64,000 bases of DNA, from the NCBI GenBank assembly GCA_000697335.1, contig JNEM01011206.1, positions 1 through 64,000 on the forward strand. The letters are read 5' to 3'. The position numbers and the translations under genes were made by a program. The DNA comes from Conidiobolus incongruus B7586 (taxonomy: Eukaryota > Entomophthoromycota > Entomophthoromycetes > Entomophthorales > Conidiobolaceae). Positions 12,886 to 24,590 of the stretch are shown here, one piece after another. Each line of letters starts with the position of its first letter. The stretch's first letter is position 1. The notes beneath the pieces are model-generated. The model did no database searches and was not told where the DNA came from. It saw nothing but the letters and a program-made list of their open reading frames with translations.

Positions 12886-14851
12886 AAAATATATAATATA
12901 ACTAAAATGAGTCTAAAATAGAAATATTAGTTGATAACTGTTAAATGTAATAATTAAGAACACTGAAATGTAGGGACTGTTAAGTATTTTTAATTTTTAT
13001 TTTGATATTTATTTATTATATTCATGGGGTGTTTAAGTAGTCATTAATTAATCCCATAATAATAACATGATTTATATAGGATCACAAATAAATTAGGAAT
13101 TATTCATTTGAATAAAATCGATCGAATTATGATCAAATTATTTGTATTATTTGCATATTTATTTTCATTTTGATTTTTATAGTGTCATATGAATTTTAAT
13201 TATTTAATGAGAAATTATTTTTTAATCGTAATTGGAGATGTACTATAAAATAGGATCCAATTTTATTAAAATTAACTAAAATTTTTTTTGATGAAATACA
13301 TCCCTATTTGATAATCAGATATGAAAGCTTAAGAATAAAATATAAAAGTGATAAATATGTATTAATTCATTTAAATAAACAATTCTATTATTTTTAATTA
13401 ATCTTTATATAAGGATTTTTAAAATCTTAAATCCCGTGACATTTGGATTGTTTTGAACATTAAATTACTGTTCCATTAATATAAAGTTTATACTTGTTTC
13501 ATTGTAAATGCTAGATAAAATTCATATATTTAAATATTAATGTTATACATTTTAAATCTTAATATATGAGGAGATTGTTTTTTACCACATTTAATTCATC
13601 ACAATAATGATTTAAACTATGTGATATACTTATATTATGATTTGACACAATTGCAAAGAGTACTTAGATTTACTGGATAAATCATATAAACTAATAACTA
13701 AATTATAATATATGATGCTACTGTGATTTTATAAATAAATCATAGGTATAGCTCTGGCTGGCTGATGTGTTTTTTAGATAATTATCAAATTATAAATAAT
13801 ATCAGATATTAATTCCTGATAAATTTGATAAGTTTAATAAAATTGATGGCGGTAAAGTGTTAAAAATTTTTTAATAGTAATAGTAAATTTGCTTAGAGTT
13901 GTATTAATCTCAATGATTTTTATAAATATTAATCCATTATTGAAAATTTAAATTTAGTATTCAATACTGTTTACATAGCTTATATATCATAAATTAGCAA
14001 TGTTTATATTAACTATTTTTAAATTTAATATAATTTGTTCAAATCAACGTGTAAAATCATTCTCAAAAATTTATATTTAATTGCATAATAAAATTGCTAG
14101 TTCCTTTATCTTCCAAAATCACACAAACAATATAAACACTATGATTTTTTATTGAAAATATTAACTTATATTAACTTGATAATGAAAGCATTCCTTCTGT
14201 AGTAAAATATTATAATAATTCGCATTTCTAGTTTGAAAATTCAACAACACGGTTATAATAAAAATATGATTTACTAATATGAGCTTTTGGCAGTTTAAAA
14301 ACATAAGTGATATCAGAATAAAGTTATAATAATTTTACTGCAATTTTATCTGATTTAATATATGAAATTTTATATTCCTATGATAAATAATAGATTAAAA
14401 GGGTTATCTTCCTAAATTATTATGGCAGAATAAATTCAGTTGACAAATTCGTTAGAAACCAATTTATTTATTATATATAACAATAATTTATACGATTTTA
14501 AGTGAGAATATATTTGATGAAAATGATGATATGTAAGTTATTGTGACTGAGTTAACATAATAAATTTAGTATAGCTAACATTAATCACTAAAGAAGCAAC
14601 GTATTATATACTTAATAAATATAAATCTTATCTAAAGGTTAATCAAAATGGAGGGTTAATCTTGGTAAATTTATATTTCCATCATTTCAAATTCTAATTG
14701 AATTAATACTAAAAGAAATGTATGAGCAAACTAAATCCCATTATATCTTCATTTCTAACAAATGTTTTAAATTAACCCTTTGAATTTGTCTTAAAGGTTC
14801 AATTATTACTCAAAGTATCAACTAATTTAGTTTTCATCATAATTAAAAACG
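12886..14851. other. AT-rich intergenic region between divergent genes
   Basis: This lies between the BLM10 start (minus) and the USP36-tail gene start (plus). It would hold both promoters. I see no clear TATA or CCAAT cluster, no RNA gene and no convincing ORF. Confidence 0.55.
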
Positions 14852-15735
14852 ATGGCTAGCGATAAAACAAGTGAGATGATATTATATGCCTTTAAAAATA
14901 ACACAATTAAATCTGTATTCAGTAGGAGTATTATTTTTAAAGAGGGCAAAAATAAGAATACAATGAAAGTAGATTATAATCGTTATATCAAAGTTAATCC
15001 TCAAAAATCTAACAAACAGCAATCAGGGAACATTGATCAAAGCGGTAATATAAACATATATATATATATATATCAATATTTTATTTATTTAAGTGGTAGA
15101 TAAAGAAGATCGAACTCCTACCAAAACGAAAGGAAAGGAAAAGAAAAATCAAGCAAATAGTGAATATGGATTTTTAGATAGTTTATTCGATCCTAATGCT
15201 AGCGAAAAATCATCTAATCAACCTTCCACTAAAACGAATGATTCTCAAGCTACCTTGGTCGATGATATCTTGTCCGATATGAAGAATACTTCAACCGAAG
15301 AAACGATAGAGAATCAGCCCAAGAGAACAAAGGGCAAATTCCAAGTAGAAATATTATCTGAGAATCCTACCGAGTCGATAAATTTAACCAAAAAGAATTA
15401 TAAATTCCATCAATTATCTAGCCTAGGTAAATATAGATATACTTTTACTGTATTTTTGTACATTGAATTCTAATAACATAATTCAAGGTGACAAATGGGA
15501 TAATATTGATACTCATCCTGATACAACTCAACTATCATCAAACAATTCCAAAAACAAAAAGGTTAATAAATTATTTCAAGATAATGACGAATGGGATGAA
15601 GAGTACGATCAAGGTAAAATCAAAAGAATTAGACATAAAGAACGTCGATTTTTGGCGAAGTTTGAAAATAAGAATAATCCATTCCAGAAGGAACAAGACC
15701 TTAAAAACTATATTAAAAAGAAACAACTTGAATAG
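14852..15735 (+). CDS. Small charged protein with USP36-like nucleolar C-terminal motif
   Basis: Three exons, 14852-15044, 15094-15426 and 15488-15735, total 774 nt and give 257 residues with all junctions in phase. The middle is hydrophilic, rich in Lys, Ser, Thr, Asn and Asp, and probably disordered. The C-terminus holds WDEEYDQGKIKRIR (residues 211-224), then a basic helix ending in FENKNNPFQK (234-243). From memory, this resembles the extreme C-terminus of the human nucleolar deubiquitinase USP36 (WDEEFDRGK..K...NAFQ), but no protease domain is present. A nucleolar or ribosome-biogenesis role is an inference from that tail. Intron 1 contains a TA repeat. The N-terminus (MASDKTSEM) uses the first ATG in frame. 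The family is not recognised with certainty. Confidence 0.7.
15056..15073. repeat. (TA)9 tract in intron 1 of the USP36-tail gene
   Basis: A short alternating TA tract inside the 49-nt intron 15045-15093, between a GTAATA donor and a TTTAAG acceptor. Confidence 0.8.
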
Positions 15736-16126
15736 AAATGTATATTTTATGAATAAATTATGTTTTAGACAGATAATTTCATTCATTATTGGATATTAAA
15801 ATATTGTATATTAATCTATTAGTATATGTTTTTCTACTAATATATAACATTCGTTCAATACTTTGTTAGTTCAATGCTAATGTTTAAAAAGAAATATGAG
15901 TTTGAGTCAATTAATATTTATTTGAATGAAAAATAGCTAAATAGACTAATTTCAGCAATCCATTTTCAATAATATTAGTACCCTTAAATATCTTTAATTC
16001 TACACTTATTATTGATAAAAAACATAGATTGGATAGTCAAACATAGCTCAATCAATAAATAAAAACAATCATAAGTCAAAGTTTATTAAAGTTAAATAAA
16101 AATGCTTTGTAATATATTTTTGGAAT

Positions 16127-17552
16127 TTACATCATAAATTTAGAATTCATATCCATTGGTCTACCAGAGCTCAATTGAGGCAATTGTTGGTATTTACCTC
16201 TGAGAATCTGACGTACTGAATTAAGCAGCTGTAAATAGGTGAGGCCATAAGGATCTGATTTAAGTGATGAAATAAGAGCAAAAGACATAGCCCCAGTAGC
16301 GCCAACACCTTGTTCATGCGTATCTGCTGATGTTTGATCATCCATACAACCACTGAACATTACTACATCAGCAAGTGAACTCTTTTCCCTCTTATTTTTC
16401 TCTAAGATGTTTTTTATCGTTTTCTAATTAACCAATACCGTCCTTTAAAGTCAAAGCAGTTCCAATCAAACCACCCATGAGGTAATATGTTCCAACCTTC
16501 ACTAATGTGGATGTTGCTACTTTTCCTGAGTTGAATTCTTTGAGTTTACCTTCGTGATTGTAAATATATGGAAGATTCAAGGTAGTATCAAAGTGACAAC
16601 AGTCAAATATGGCTGTCAAATGACATCCTTGAGGTAAGGGCTTAACCATGATATCGTTCATCTCATCGTGAATAATCATACCTGATCTCTCGTAGTTTAC
16701 AGGACAAATAGTCTTATCACAACCATCGTCTTTGTCTCTATCCAAGTCTTCTATTTGGGACCAATGACCTGAGAAATGGAAAAAGAAGGAATCATTAGGT
16801 TGAGCATTAGATACTAACCATTTCATTGCATTGATCATGTTTTGACGAGTGGGAATAAAGTTGGGGTCTTTCTGATCGTCTGTTAAAATAACCATATTCT
16901 CTTGACGGAACCCATAATACTGTGTGATAAAGTTTCTGACGTTGTGAACATCATTGATACGGCCACGTAACTCTGCTTTAGTTTTGAAATAATTGATACC
17001 AATGAGTAAGGCTCTCTTTTTACCTGAAAAATTAGAGACTTGAATTTGTTGATCCTGGTGAAAGCCTTGTGGAACAGGTTGGTTTGGAGGTAAGGTTTGC
17101 ATAATTTGCTGACCTGGATTTCCTTGATATGGCGGAGGACTTCCAAAACTCCCACCTAGGCCATTTCCATAATCATTATTACCGTCACCATAAGGTTGAT
17201 TCTGGTTGAAGGGCATTTTTTGAGCTCTGGCTTCGAAGTTTGGAGGCAGATTATTATCGTTGTTTGATGAATATCAGCTCGTATTATTTCGATAACTACA
17301 GTTATTACTTTCTGGTGGGATTGGTATATTCCTTTGAGGCATTTGCATATTATTGTTTGCGAACTCTTGGTTCATTGTGGGAGTACCATTATTGTAGCCT
17401 TCAAATTGTTGAGGAGGGGGACCATTATTATAGTTTTCTTGATTCATAGAAGGCTGGTTATGGCCTCCTTGAGGAGGACAATTACGATGATAATTGTTGT
17501 TGTTTGATGGAGGATAACCCTGTTGTCGACATTGAGCACCTGGATAAGACAT
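16127..17552 (-). pseudogene. Degenerate metacaspase copy
   Basis: A broken relative of the intact metacaspase at 19.3-20.8 kb. It starts with the same MSYPGA and P/N/Q-rich leader. An in-frame TGA at about 17274-17276 interrupts the leader, after which the same frame resumes into the p20-like region. That frame ends in a TAA at 16428-16430, and the last 77 residues lie in another frame. The catalytic His and Cys words survive as FSGHWSQ and DCCHFDT, but the family has SGHGSQ and CHSG. The acidic loop and the LRGCIND word (here LRGRIND) are also altered. No GT/AG intron readily removes the breaks. It could in principle yield a short leader peptide or a truncated p20 fragment. Some blocks are nearly identical in DNA to the intact copy while others have drifted. 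Confidence 0.88.
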
Positions 17553-19325
17553 ATTCTAGATCAATTTGAAAAAAAAATTTTATTAGAATATGGGAAGTGG
17601 ATTTAAAATACAAAGATGCGAATGATTAATAGATATCATGGCTGTATATCTTATTATAGATTTCCTACTTGAAACTATGAACCAATTTCAAACTTGCAGG
17701 ATTTTTTTTATTTACTGATTTTATATAATGTTTTTATGCTTAACCCATCAACTTTCACTTTGAAATTATTAAAATTAGAACAATATCCTTTATTGTGATA
17801 TAAATTGAACAATGATTAATAAAAATTGGAGCAAAAAATAAATTTTCTGCTATAATTTTTAATTACTATACGAATAATAGAGATGTTCTCAAAAATTTAA
17901 AAACAATAATATTTTTTCATAATAATGCTATTTTCCTTAAGTAGAGACTGCTCCTCAAAATATAATTATTAGACAAAAAATATGAGAATCAAGTGAAAAA
18001 TACCTGAGTTTTTACATGATAAATTTATACCTAATAATAGCTCAAGCTCAAAGCAAATAAATTTGAAATAAATTTAACCATTTTATTAGGCAAAATGCTA
18101 TCTAAAATGAATTTAAAGCAAAAATCAAGCATTTATTTACTGATAATTAATGAATTTTACTAAACATTCCAGGGATTCATTAGTTAACCGATACTCCCAT
18201 TTTTGGAACTAATAGTAAATGTGTGTCACTAAAATTCCTTTCTGATGATGTAATACTATTTCCATACATTTTATCCACATTTTTATTTAACTAGTAAATG
18301 ATGAATTCATCAATGTATTTTATTATATCTTCCATCAATTTCTTTGATAATAATCTTATAAAATTCATCAACTATGAAATACAAAATTATTTAAAGGATT
18401 AGTAATATTTGAGAGTATAGTATGAATTGATAATAATTAATATATTTTACTCTATTTTATACTGGTATATATCAATTTCGAAAAAATTAATTATTCCGAT
18501 TGTATATATTTTTTTCAAATATTATTTATATTGAAATTTGAATAAAATAAGATCATAATAAAAAAATTAAAAAATTTCATTGATTTCTAGTGATATTGGA
18601 GTTTAAAGACAAAATATATCTGAAAATTTTGATGATTAATATTCAATAATATTATACTTTACATTTATTTTCCTAATATAAGTAATTTTTATTAGTGCAA
18701 TTAATATTTTAATGAAATAATTCGACTCATTTATAACACTGTCATCGAACCTATTTTGAATTTGTGCTTATAAATAGTACCAGTAAATAATAAATTATTA
18801 TACTTAATAAAATCTTTATCAAAGCTGTCATGTAGGTATAGTATACTTTTTTAGAATAATATCTTATTTCTTAATATATTTGTTAATTAATTATTGTATA
18901 ATTCTTTTAAATAAAAAAATTATGCATAAATTGCAAAAATAACACCAAATTCATATAATATTAATTAATCAAAATAAGATTAGATATAATTTTTATTAAT
19001 TTATATGTCATATTTAAAATAACAATATTTATAATATCGTGAATATCAAAGAGTTCTCTAATATAGTGTATGAATAAAACACTTCATAAATTATAATGTT
19101 TACATCAGCCAATAAGAAATTATATCCTAATACTACTATTTTTACAAGATAAAGTTAAACAAAATGATATTCATAACTAATATTATATATCTACAAACTC
19201 ACTTTTATAAAAATATGCTTAAAGTAACACAATTGACTGTAATGAGTAATATATATATAATGATATTTATTAATATGAAGTGATTAAAATTCAAACAATT
19301 GAGATAAAAATCAATTTTCAAAATT
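17553..19325. other. AT-rich spacer between metacaspase copies
   Basis: About 1.8 kb of AT-rich DNA without a credible ORF. It serves as upstream region of the broken copy and downstream region of the intact copy. No recombination repeat or mobile-element end was recognised. Confidence 0.6.
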
Positions 19326-20783
19326 TTACATCATAAATTTAGAATTCATATCCATTGGTCTACCAGAGCTCAATTGAGGCAATTGTTGGTATTTACCTCT
19401 GAGAATCTGACGTACTGAATTAAGCAGCTGTAAATAGGTGAGGCCATAAGGATCTGATTTAAGTGATGAAATAAGAGCAAAAGACATAGCCCCAGTAGCG
19501 CCAACACCTTGTTCATGCGTATCTGCTGATGTTTGAGTATCTTTACAACCACTGAACATTACTACATCAGCAAGTGAACTCTTTTCTTTCTTGCTTTTCT
19601 CTGCAGCCTTTTTACCACCAGTTAACCTGCCAAGACCATTTTTCAAATTCATGGCAGCTCCAATTAAATCACCCATCATATAAGCTTGTCCAACGTTCAC
19701 CAAAGTAGATTGAGCTACTTTACCTGGATTATATTCTTTGAGTTTACCTTCGTGATTGTAAATATATGGAAGATCCAAGGCAGTACCAGAGTGACAACAG
19801 TCAAATATGGCTGTCAAACGACATCCTTGAGGTAAGGGCTTAACCATGATGGCATTCATTTCATCATCAACGATCATTCCAGCTTTTTCGTAATCTACTG
19901 GACAAATAGTCTCATCGAAGCCATCATCTTCATCTCCATCAGTATCTTTTTGTTGAGATCCATGACCTGAGAAATGGAAAAAGAAGGAATCATTAGGTTG
20001 AGCATTAGATACTAACCATTTCATTGCATTGATCATGTTTTGACGAGTGGGAATAAAGTTAGGGTCTTTCTGATCGTCTGTTAAAATAACCATATTCTCT
20101 TGACGGAACCCATAATACTGTGTGATAAAGTTTCTGACGTTGTGAACATCATTGATACAGCCACGTAACTCTGCTTTAGTTTTGAAATAATTGATACCAA
20201 TGAGTAAGGCTCTCTTTTTACCTGAAAAATTAGAGACTTGAATTTGTTGACCCTGGTGAAAGCCTTGTGGAACAGGTTGGTTTGGAGGTAAGGGTTGAGT
20301 ATTTTGCTGTCCAGGATTTCCTTGATATGGTGGGGGAGGGCCTCCAAAGTTTCCACCTGGACCACCTCCAAAATTACTATTGCCTCCACCATAAGGTTGA
20401 TTCTGATTAAAGGGCATGTTTTGGGCTCTAGCTTCGAAATTATGAGGTTGGTTATTGTTAGGAGGGAATCCAAAATTATCACTGCCTGGCATCGGCATGC
20501 CACCATCAGGCATTGGCATACCACCACCTGGGAAACCTTGATTCATAGGAGGACCTGTATTAAAGCCACCTGGAAAATTATTTGGTTGACCGTATCCACC
20601 TGGAGGAGGACCGTTATTGTAGCCTCCAAATTGTTGAGGAGGAGGGCCTTGATTATAATAGCCTTGATTCATAGGAGGAGGTTGATTATAACCTCCATAC
20701 CCTCCTTGAGGTGGGAAATTATTATTGTTATTATTTGGTGGAGGAGGATTCTGTTGTCGCCAATTAGCACCAGGATAAGACAT
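19326..20783 (-). CDS. MCA1: Type I metacaspase with P/G/N/Q-rich prodomain
   Basis: A 485-residue cysteine protease of family C14B, the fungal Yca1/Mca1 type, which cleaves after Arg or Lys and takes part in protein quality control and stress death. Residues 1 to about 180 are low complexity, with repeated NQG, PPP, GGY and GGMPMP words. The protease domain starts near FSGKKRALLIGINYF (186-200). The catalytic dyad is His274 in HFSGHGSQ and Cys330 in FDCCHSG. An acidic loop (DGDEDDGFDE, about 282-291) and VDDEMN match the calcium-responsive region. The C-terminal part ends [16 protein letters not shown]. There is no intron, and the ATG at 20783 begins the prodomain. The neighbour at 16.1-17.6 kb is a decayed copy. 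Confidence 0.95.
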   Translation of the reverse strand: MSYPGANWRQQNPPPPNNNNNNFPPQGGYGGYNQPPPMNQGYYNQGPPPQQFGGYNNGPPPGGYGQPNNFPGGFNTGPPMNQGFPGGGMPMPDGGMPMPGSDNFGFPPNNNQPHNFEARAQNMPFNQNQPYGGGNSNFGGGPGGNFGGPPPPYQGNPGQQNTQPLPPNQPVPQGFHQGQQIQVSNFSGKKRALLIGINYFKTKAELRGCINDVHNVRNFITQYYGFRQENMVILTDDQKDPNFIPTRQNMINAMKWLVSNAQPNDSFFFHFSGHGSQQKDTDGDEDDGFDETICPVDYEKAGMIVDDEMNAIMVKPLPQGCRLTAIFDCCHSGTALDLPYIYNHEGKLKEYNPGKVAQSTLVNVGQAYMMGDLIGAAMNLKNGLGRLTGGKKAAEKSKKEKSSLADVVMFSGCKDTQTSADTHEQGVGATGAMSFALISSLKSDPYGLTYLQLLNSVRQILRGKYQQLPQLSSGRPMDMNSKFMM

Positions 20784-23051
20784 ATTCTATATTAACTTTT
20801 TTAAAAATTTAGTTACTTATTAAAAACAATTTCAATTAGGTTATATGAAAAGTACTGATTTTAAATATTGATTAAAATTGTATGATTATCAAGGGAGTGA
20901 GGGTTATTTAAACTAAATTGGACTGCGGATAGTTAAATGCTGGACATTACTTTTTCTAAACTTGTAATTGGATAAACATGATTGGCTCAAGAAAAATTAG
21001 TTTTTAATAATCACCAAAAGCTTATTAATGATTATAAAGCATTTAGCATCCAAAGGAGCAATATTATTTGACTGTTTAATTACAAACGTGTATTTAGATT
21101 ATTTATCTTAAGGAAAAATTCTATAAAATTAATAATATATTTGTTGTTCAGTAACAATAGAATATTATAGATTTTGAATAAAATGTTTGAGAATTATGTT
21201 AAAATTCATTTTATTCAATGTTATTGATCCTTCTAACACTTTACTAGAATATTTTCTACAAGACAAACGTATTTTTTATATAAAGTATTAATAGATAACA
21301 ATTTTTGAAACACACATATGTTATTTGTGAGACCTTTTCAAATTTATATGATTTTATTGGTTTATATTTCGATTTAATATGTATATATTCTTTATATTAG
21401 TAAATAGTATAATTGATGAATTTACACCACAGAACACTAATATTTTGTCAAAATGGTTTTGAAAATGAGGATTTGGAAAATACTACAATAAAATCATTAT
21501 GATTGGTCAAAAATAGACAGATCGAAAAATAAGATGTGGTATTGTGGTAAATCGAATTTACACAAAGTATTTCTAGAATTGTAATATTACTTTTAATTCT
21601 ATGATTTTAGTTGTTTTATAATTGAAGTTATGTGATTATTGATTAATAATGATATTTTAATTTTGATAAAGTGAATAATCAATGATTTCCAAGTATTTTT
21701 ATAAAGTGGCCATAGATATAAAACATGCTGTATTTATATTTATTATAGCATTTATTTAATTATTATTATTAATTAAATTGATATAAAAATCTTAATAGAT
21801 ATATTTAAAGTGATTATTATGCATATTAATTTCATCAATTATAATTTCAAGTTTGTTTAATATTAATAATGATTCAATTTTCATTATAAAATATCTTTTT
21901 TAGTATTTCAATAATATTGAGATAGCTATTAGAATGTTACTTAGTCAATGTTATATACAAACATAATAATATACATTGCATGTAGCTATTGAGGAGAATC
22001 GAATTGCTAATAAAATCACTTTAATAATAATACAAAATTCCCAACAATGTTTTGTATTTTTATTAATATTGACAAAATCAATTTGATATTAATATATATT
22101 TTAAAACATTATCTGAAAAATGTTCATATTTTATTTTTAATTTTAATTTTAAAATAATCAAATATTATATTGGTTTGATATATTGGAAAAATCCCAAAGT
22201 TTAATAACTGATGTTTTAGATTCTATTAAATAAATAATAGTATATATTATTATTATTATTATTATCGATTTAAAATAAATATACTGGTCTAACAGCTAAT
22301 TATAGAAAAATTGTTATTAGATTATAAACATATTTCATAATATTTCGTTATTTGATATTTTGATCATATAGACATTACAATCCAGTACTAAAAGATAAAT
22401 TTATTTCATTGATACTTTGTATCTCAATTTTTGTTCAAAAACAAAAAATAACAATAATTTCAATATTTACACGATTTCAGAATTTGATTAAATTCATAAT
22501 TCAAAACTAATATTCTATTATATTTTTCATATTATATAGTTTTATAAAAATATAATTTAGCTATACTTAAATCAAGAATATCAATTTCTAGAATATTCCA
22601 ATCAAAATCAAACGATAATAAATTAAGATTTTAATTTAATGTATATATCTTAAATTTACATATAAATACCTATTATTTTACATTCGTTGAAAATAACATG
22701 ACAGAAATTAATTTTTAAATTTCCCATTAATAATAAATATATATAAAGTAGAATTAAATAAAGATATAAAATATATAAATATAAATTTTTTAAAACTAAA
22801 GAATATTATTATATTTATTAATGTGATCAATTAATTAATCAACAGCGTGATAAATAATAGTTATCCATATTATTGCTGATACGGATAATGGATAAACATA
22901 TTACAATAAAATAAATTAAATAATAATAATAAGAATAGTAACAGAGTTTATTAATAAGAACTAGAGGCATATCCATAACGATAGGCCGTGATAAAGTACA
23001 AAATATAAACAATTCATAATTAGGTATTTATTGGTGTTGCTCAGAAATACT
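20784..23051. other. AT-rich intergenic region upstream of the metacaspase
   Basis: The first about 250 bases beyond the metacaspase ATG are less AT-rich and likely contain its promoter (TTTAAATAA on the minus strand near 20906). The rest is AT-rich, with an ATT repeat near 22245-22265. No gene was recognised. Confidence 0.55.
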
Positions 23052-24590
23052 TTAATCGGTCTTGCCAGCGCCTTCCTTAATAATGGCATCGAGGGTCTTA
23101 CCCTTAGTTTCCTTGAACAAAATGAACCATACGATGATGGTAAATGTCAAGAAACCAGCGAACAAAAGGAAGGTGTAATTGCCCAAAGAAGTAAAGACAG
23201 GAGGGAAAAGGAAACCAATAATGGTGTTACAAGTCCAGTTGAGAGCAATAACAAAAGAGGAAGCAAAGGTAAGAAGGTTACTGGGGAACAGTTCTGAGGT
23301 CAAAAGATAAGGGATTGGGCCGATACCCAACGCGAAACTACCCATAAAACCAAAGGTAGCAGCAGCCATCAAAGCGTGGATTTCCAATTGAGCACCAATA
23401 ACAATTAAGATCAAAGATACAAGCATAATAAGGCAGCTAGTCAAGAACACTGGTTTTCTTCCCTTATTTTCTACAGCCCAAGCAGCCAAAAAGACGGGAA
23501 CAACCTGCATGGCACCCAAACCAACAGAGATCTTGGAGGCAGTTTCGTGACCAAAACCTTTAGTGAAAATGGTGGTGGAGTAGAAGGCGACAGAGTTGAT
23601 ACCAGATAACATTTGATTCATGTGAATAACAGCACAAATAAATAAGAACTTGGGATAAGGCTTTTCGCGAATTTCTCTGAGCAGATTGAACTTGGAGTTG
23701 GGGTTCTCAACAACATTGTTTCCACCGTGTGCAGCGGTATGATCGTGTTGGATATTAACTTGGGCTTCCAACATGTGCTCGAACTCGTTTTCAATGTTGC
23801 AGCCAGGACGTAATTTCTGGAGATTAGCACGAGCTTCATCAATATGACCCTTAGATACCAAGTGAGAAGGTGATTTGGGAACCATAGGAATAAAGAAAGA
23901 TTGAATGAAAGCTAAAACAGCAGGAATAGCAAACACAATTCTCCAGCCGGGATTATTATTAAGGAAATAACCAATGATTTGAGAAACCATACTTCCAGAG
24001 TTGATAGACAATTGCATCATAGTACCAAACAAACCTCTGTTCTTGATATTGGCAATTTCACCAATATAATTAGACACAGTGACTGAAGATAAACCACACC
24101 CAATACCAGTAATAAATCTTCCAATCATAAACATTGGTCTATTGACAGCACAAGCAATCAAAATATATCCAAGGATGAAGAAGATGTTGTTGTAAAGGAT
24201 GAGATTTCTTCTACCAATTCTTCTGGAAGCAACAGAAGCAGCCAAACTACCAACAATACCACCGAGAGGCATAAAACCAACCATTTGACCCCTAGGATTT
24301 AATTGATTAATTAATTAATTAATTTAATTTTATAATTTTAAGTGATTATTATACCATTCAGTAAGAGTAGATTGGATACAGCTTGGGAAAGGACCAGTGT
24401 AGTACACACCTTCTGGACAGTCAATAATAGCTTTTTCAACCAAATTAATACCACCAAGAGAATACCCAAAATTGAAAGTAGAGATAATAACAATTAAAGT
24501 AGTACGGAAAACCGTCCAAGTAAAACCCATTCTCAAACTATCATTAGGTGCTAGTTCAACGTCGGGCGAAATAACAATACCAGCTTTCAT
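23052..24590 (-). CDS. MFS sugar porter-like transporter, two exons
   Basis: Exon 1 is 24355-24590 and exon 2 is 23052-24291, joined over a 63-nt intron inside the Trp codon of TEW|GQMVGFM. They give 491 residues. It is a sugar-porter family membrane carrier: GRRN in the loop after TM2, PESPR-zone counterpart PKSPSHL, GPIPYLL.SELFP in the second half, and KETKGKTL at the C-terminus. It departs from canonical sugar porters. The first loop reads SRRIGRRN, lacking the usual Asp. The second-half loop reads VENKGRKP rather than VDRxGRR. The sugar-site helix reads NQMLSGINSV rather than QQxSGxN, with Met replacing the second Gln. Substrate preference may therefore differ from that of the 2.5-kb paralogue. 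A TATAAATG-like box sits at 24653-24660 on the minus strand. Confidence 0.92.

Noticed and set aside
20295-20795. 166-codon frame on the plus strand
   Set aside because: It is antisense to the repetitive metacaspase prodomain; its Arg/Ile/Trp-rich text is the complement of Pro/Gly/Gln codons.
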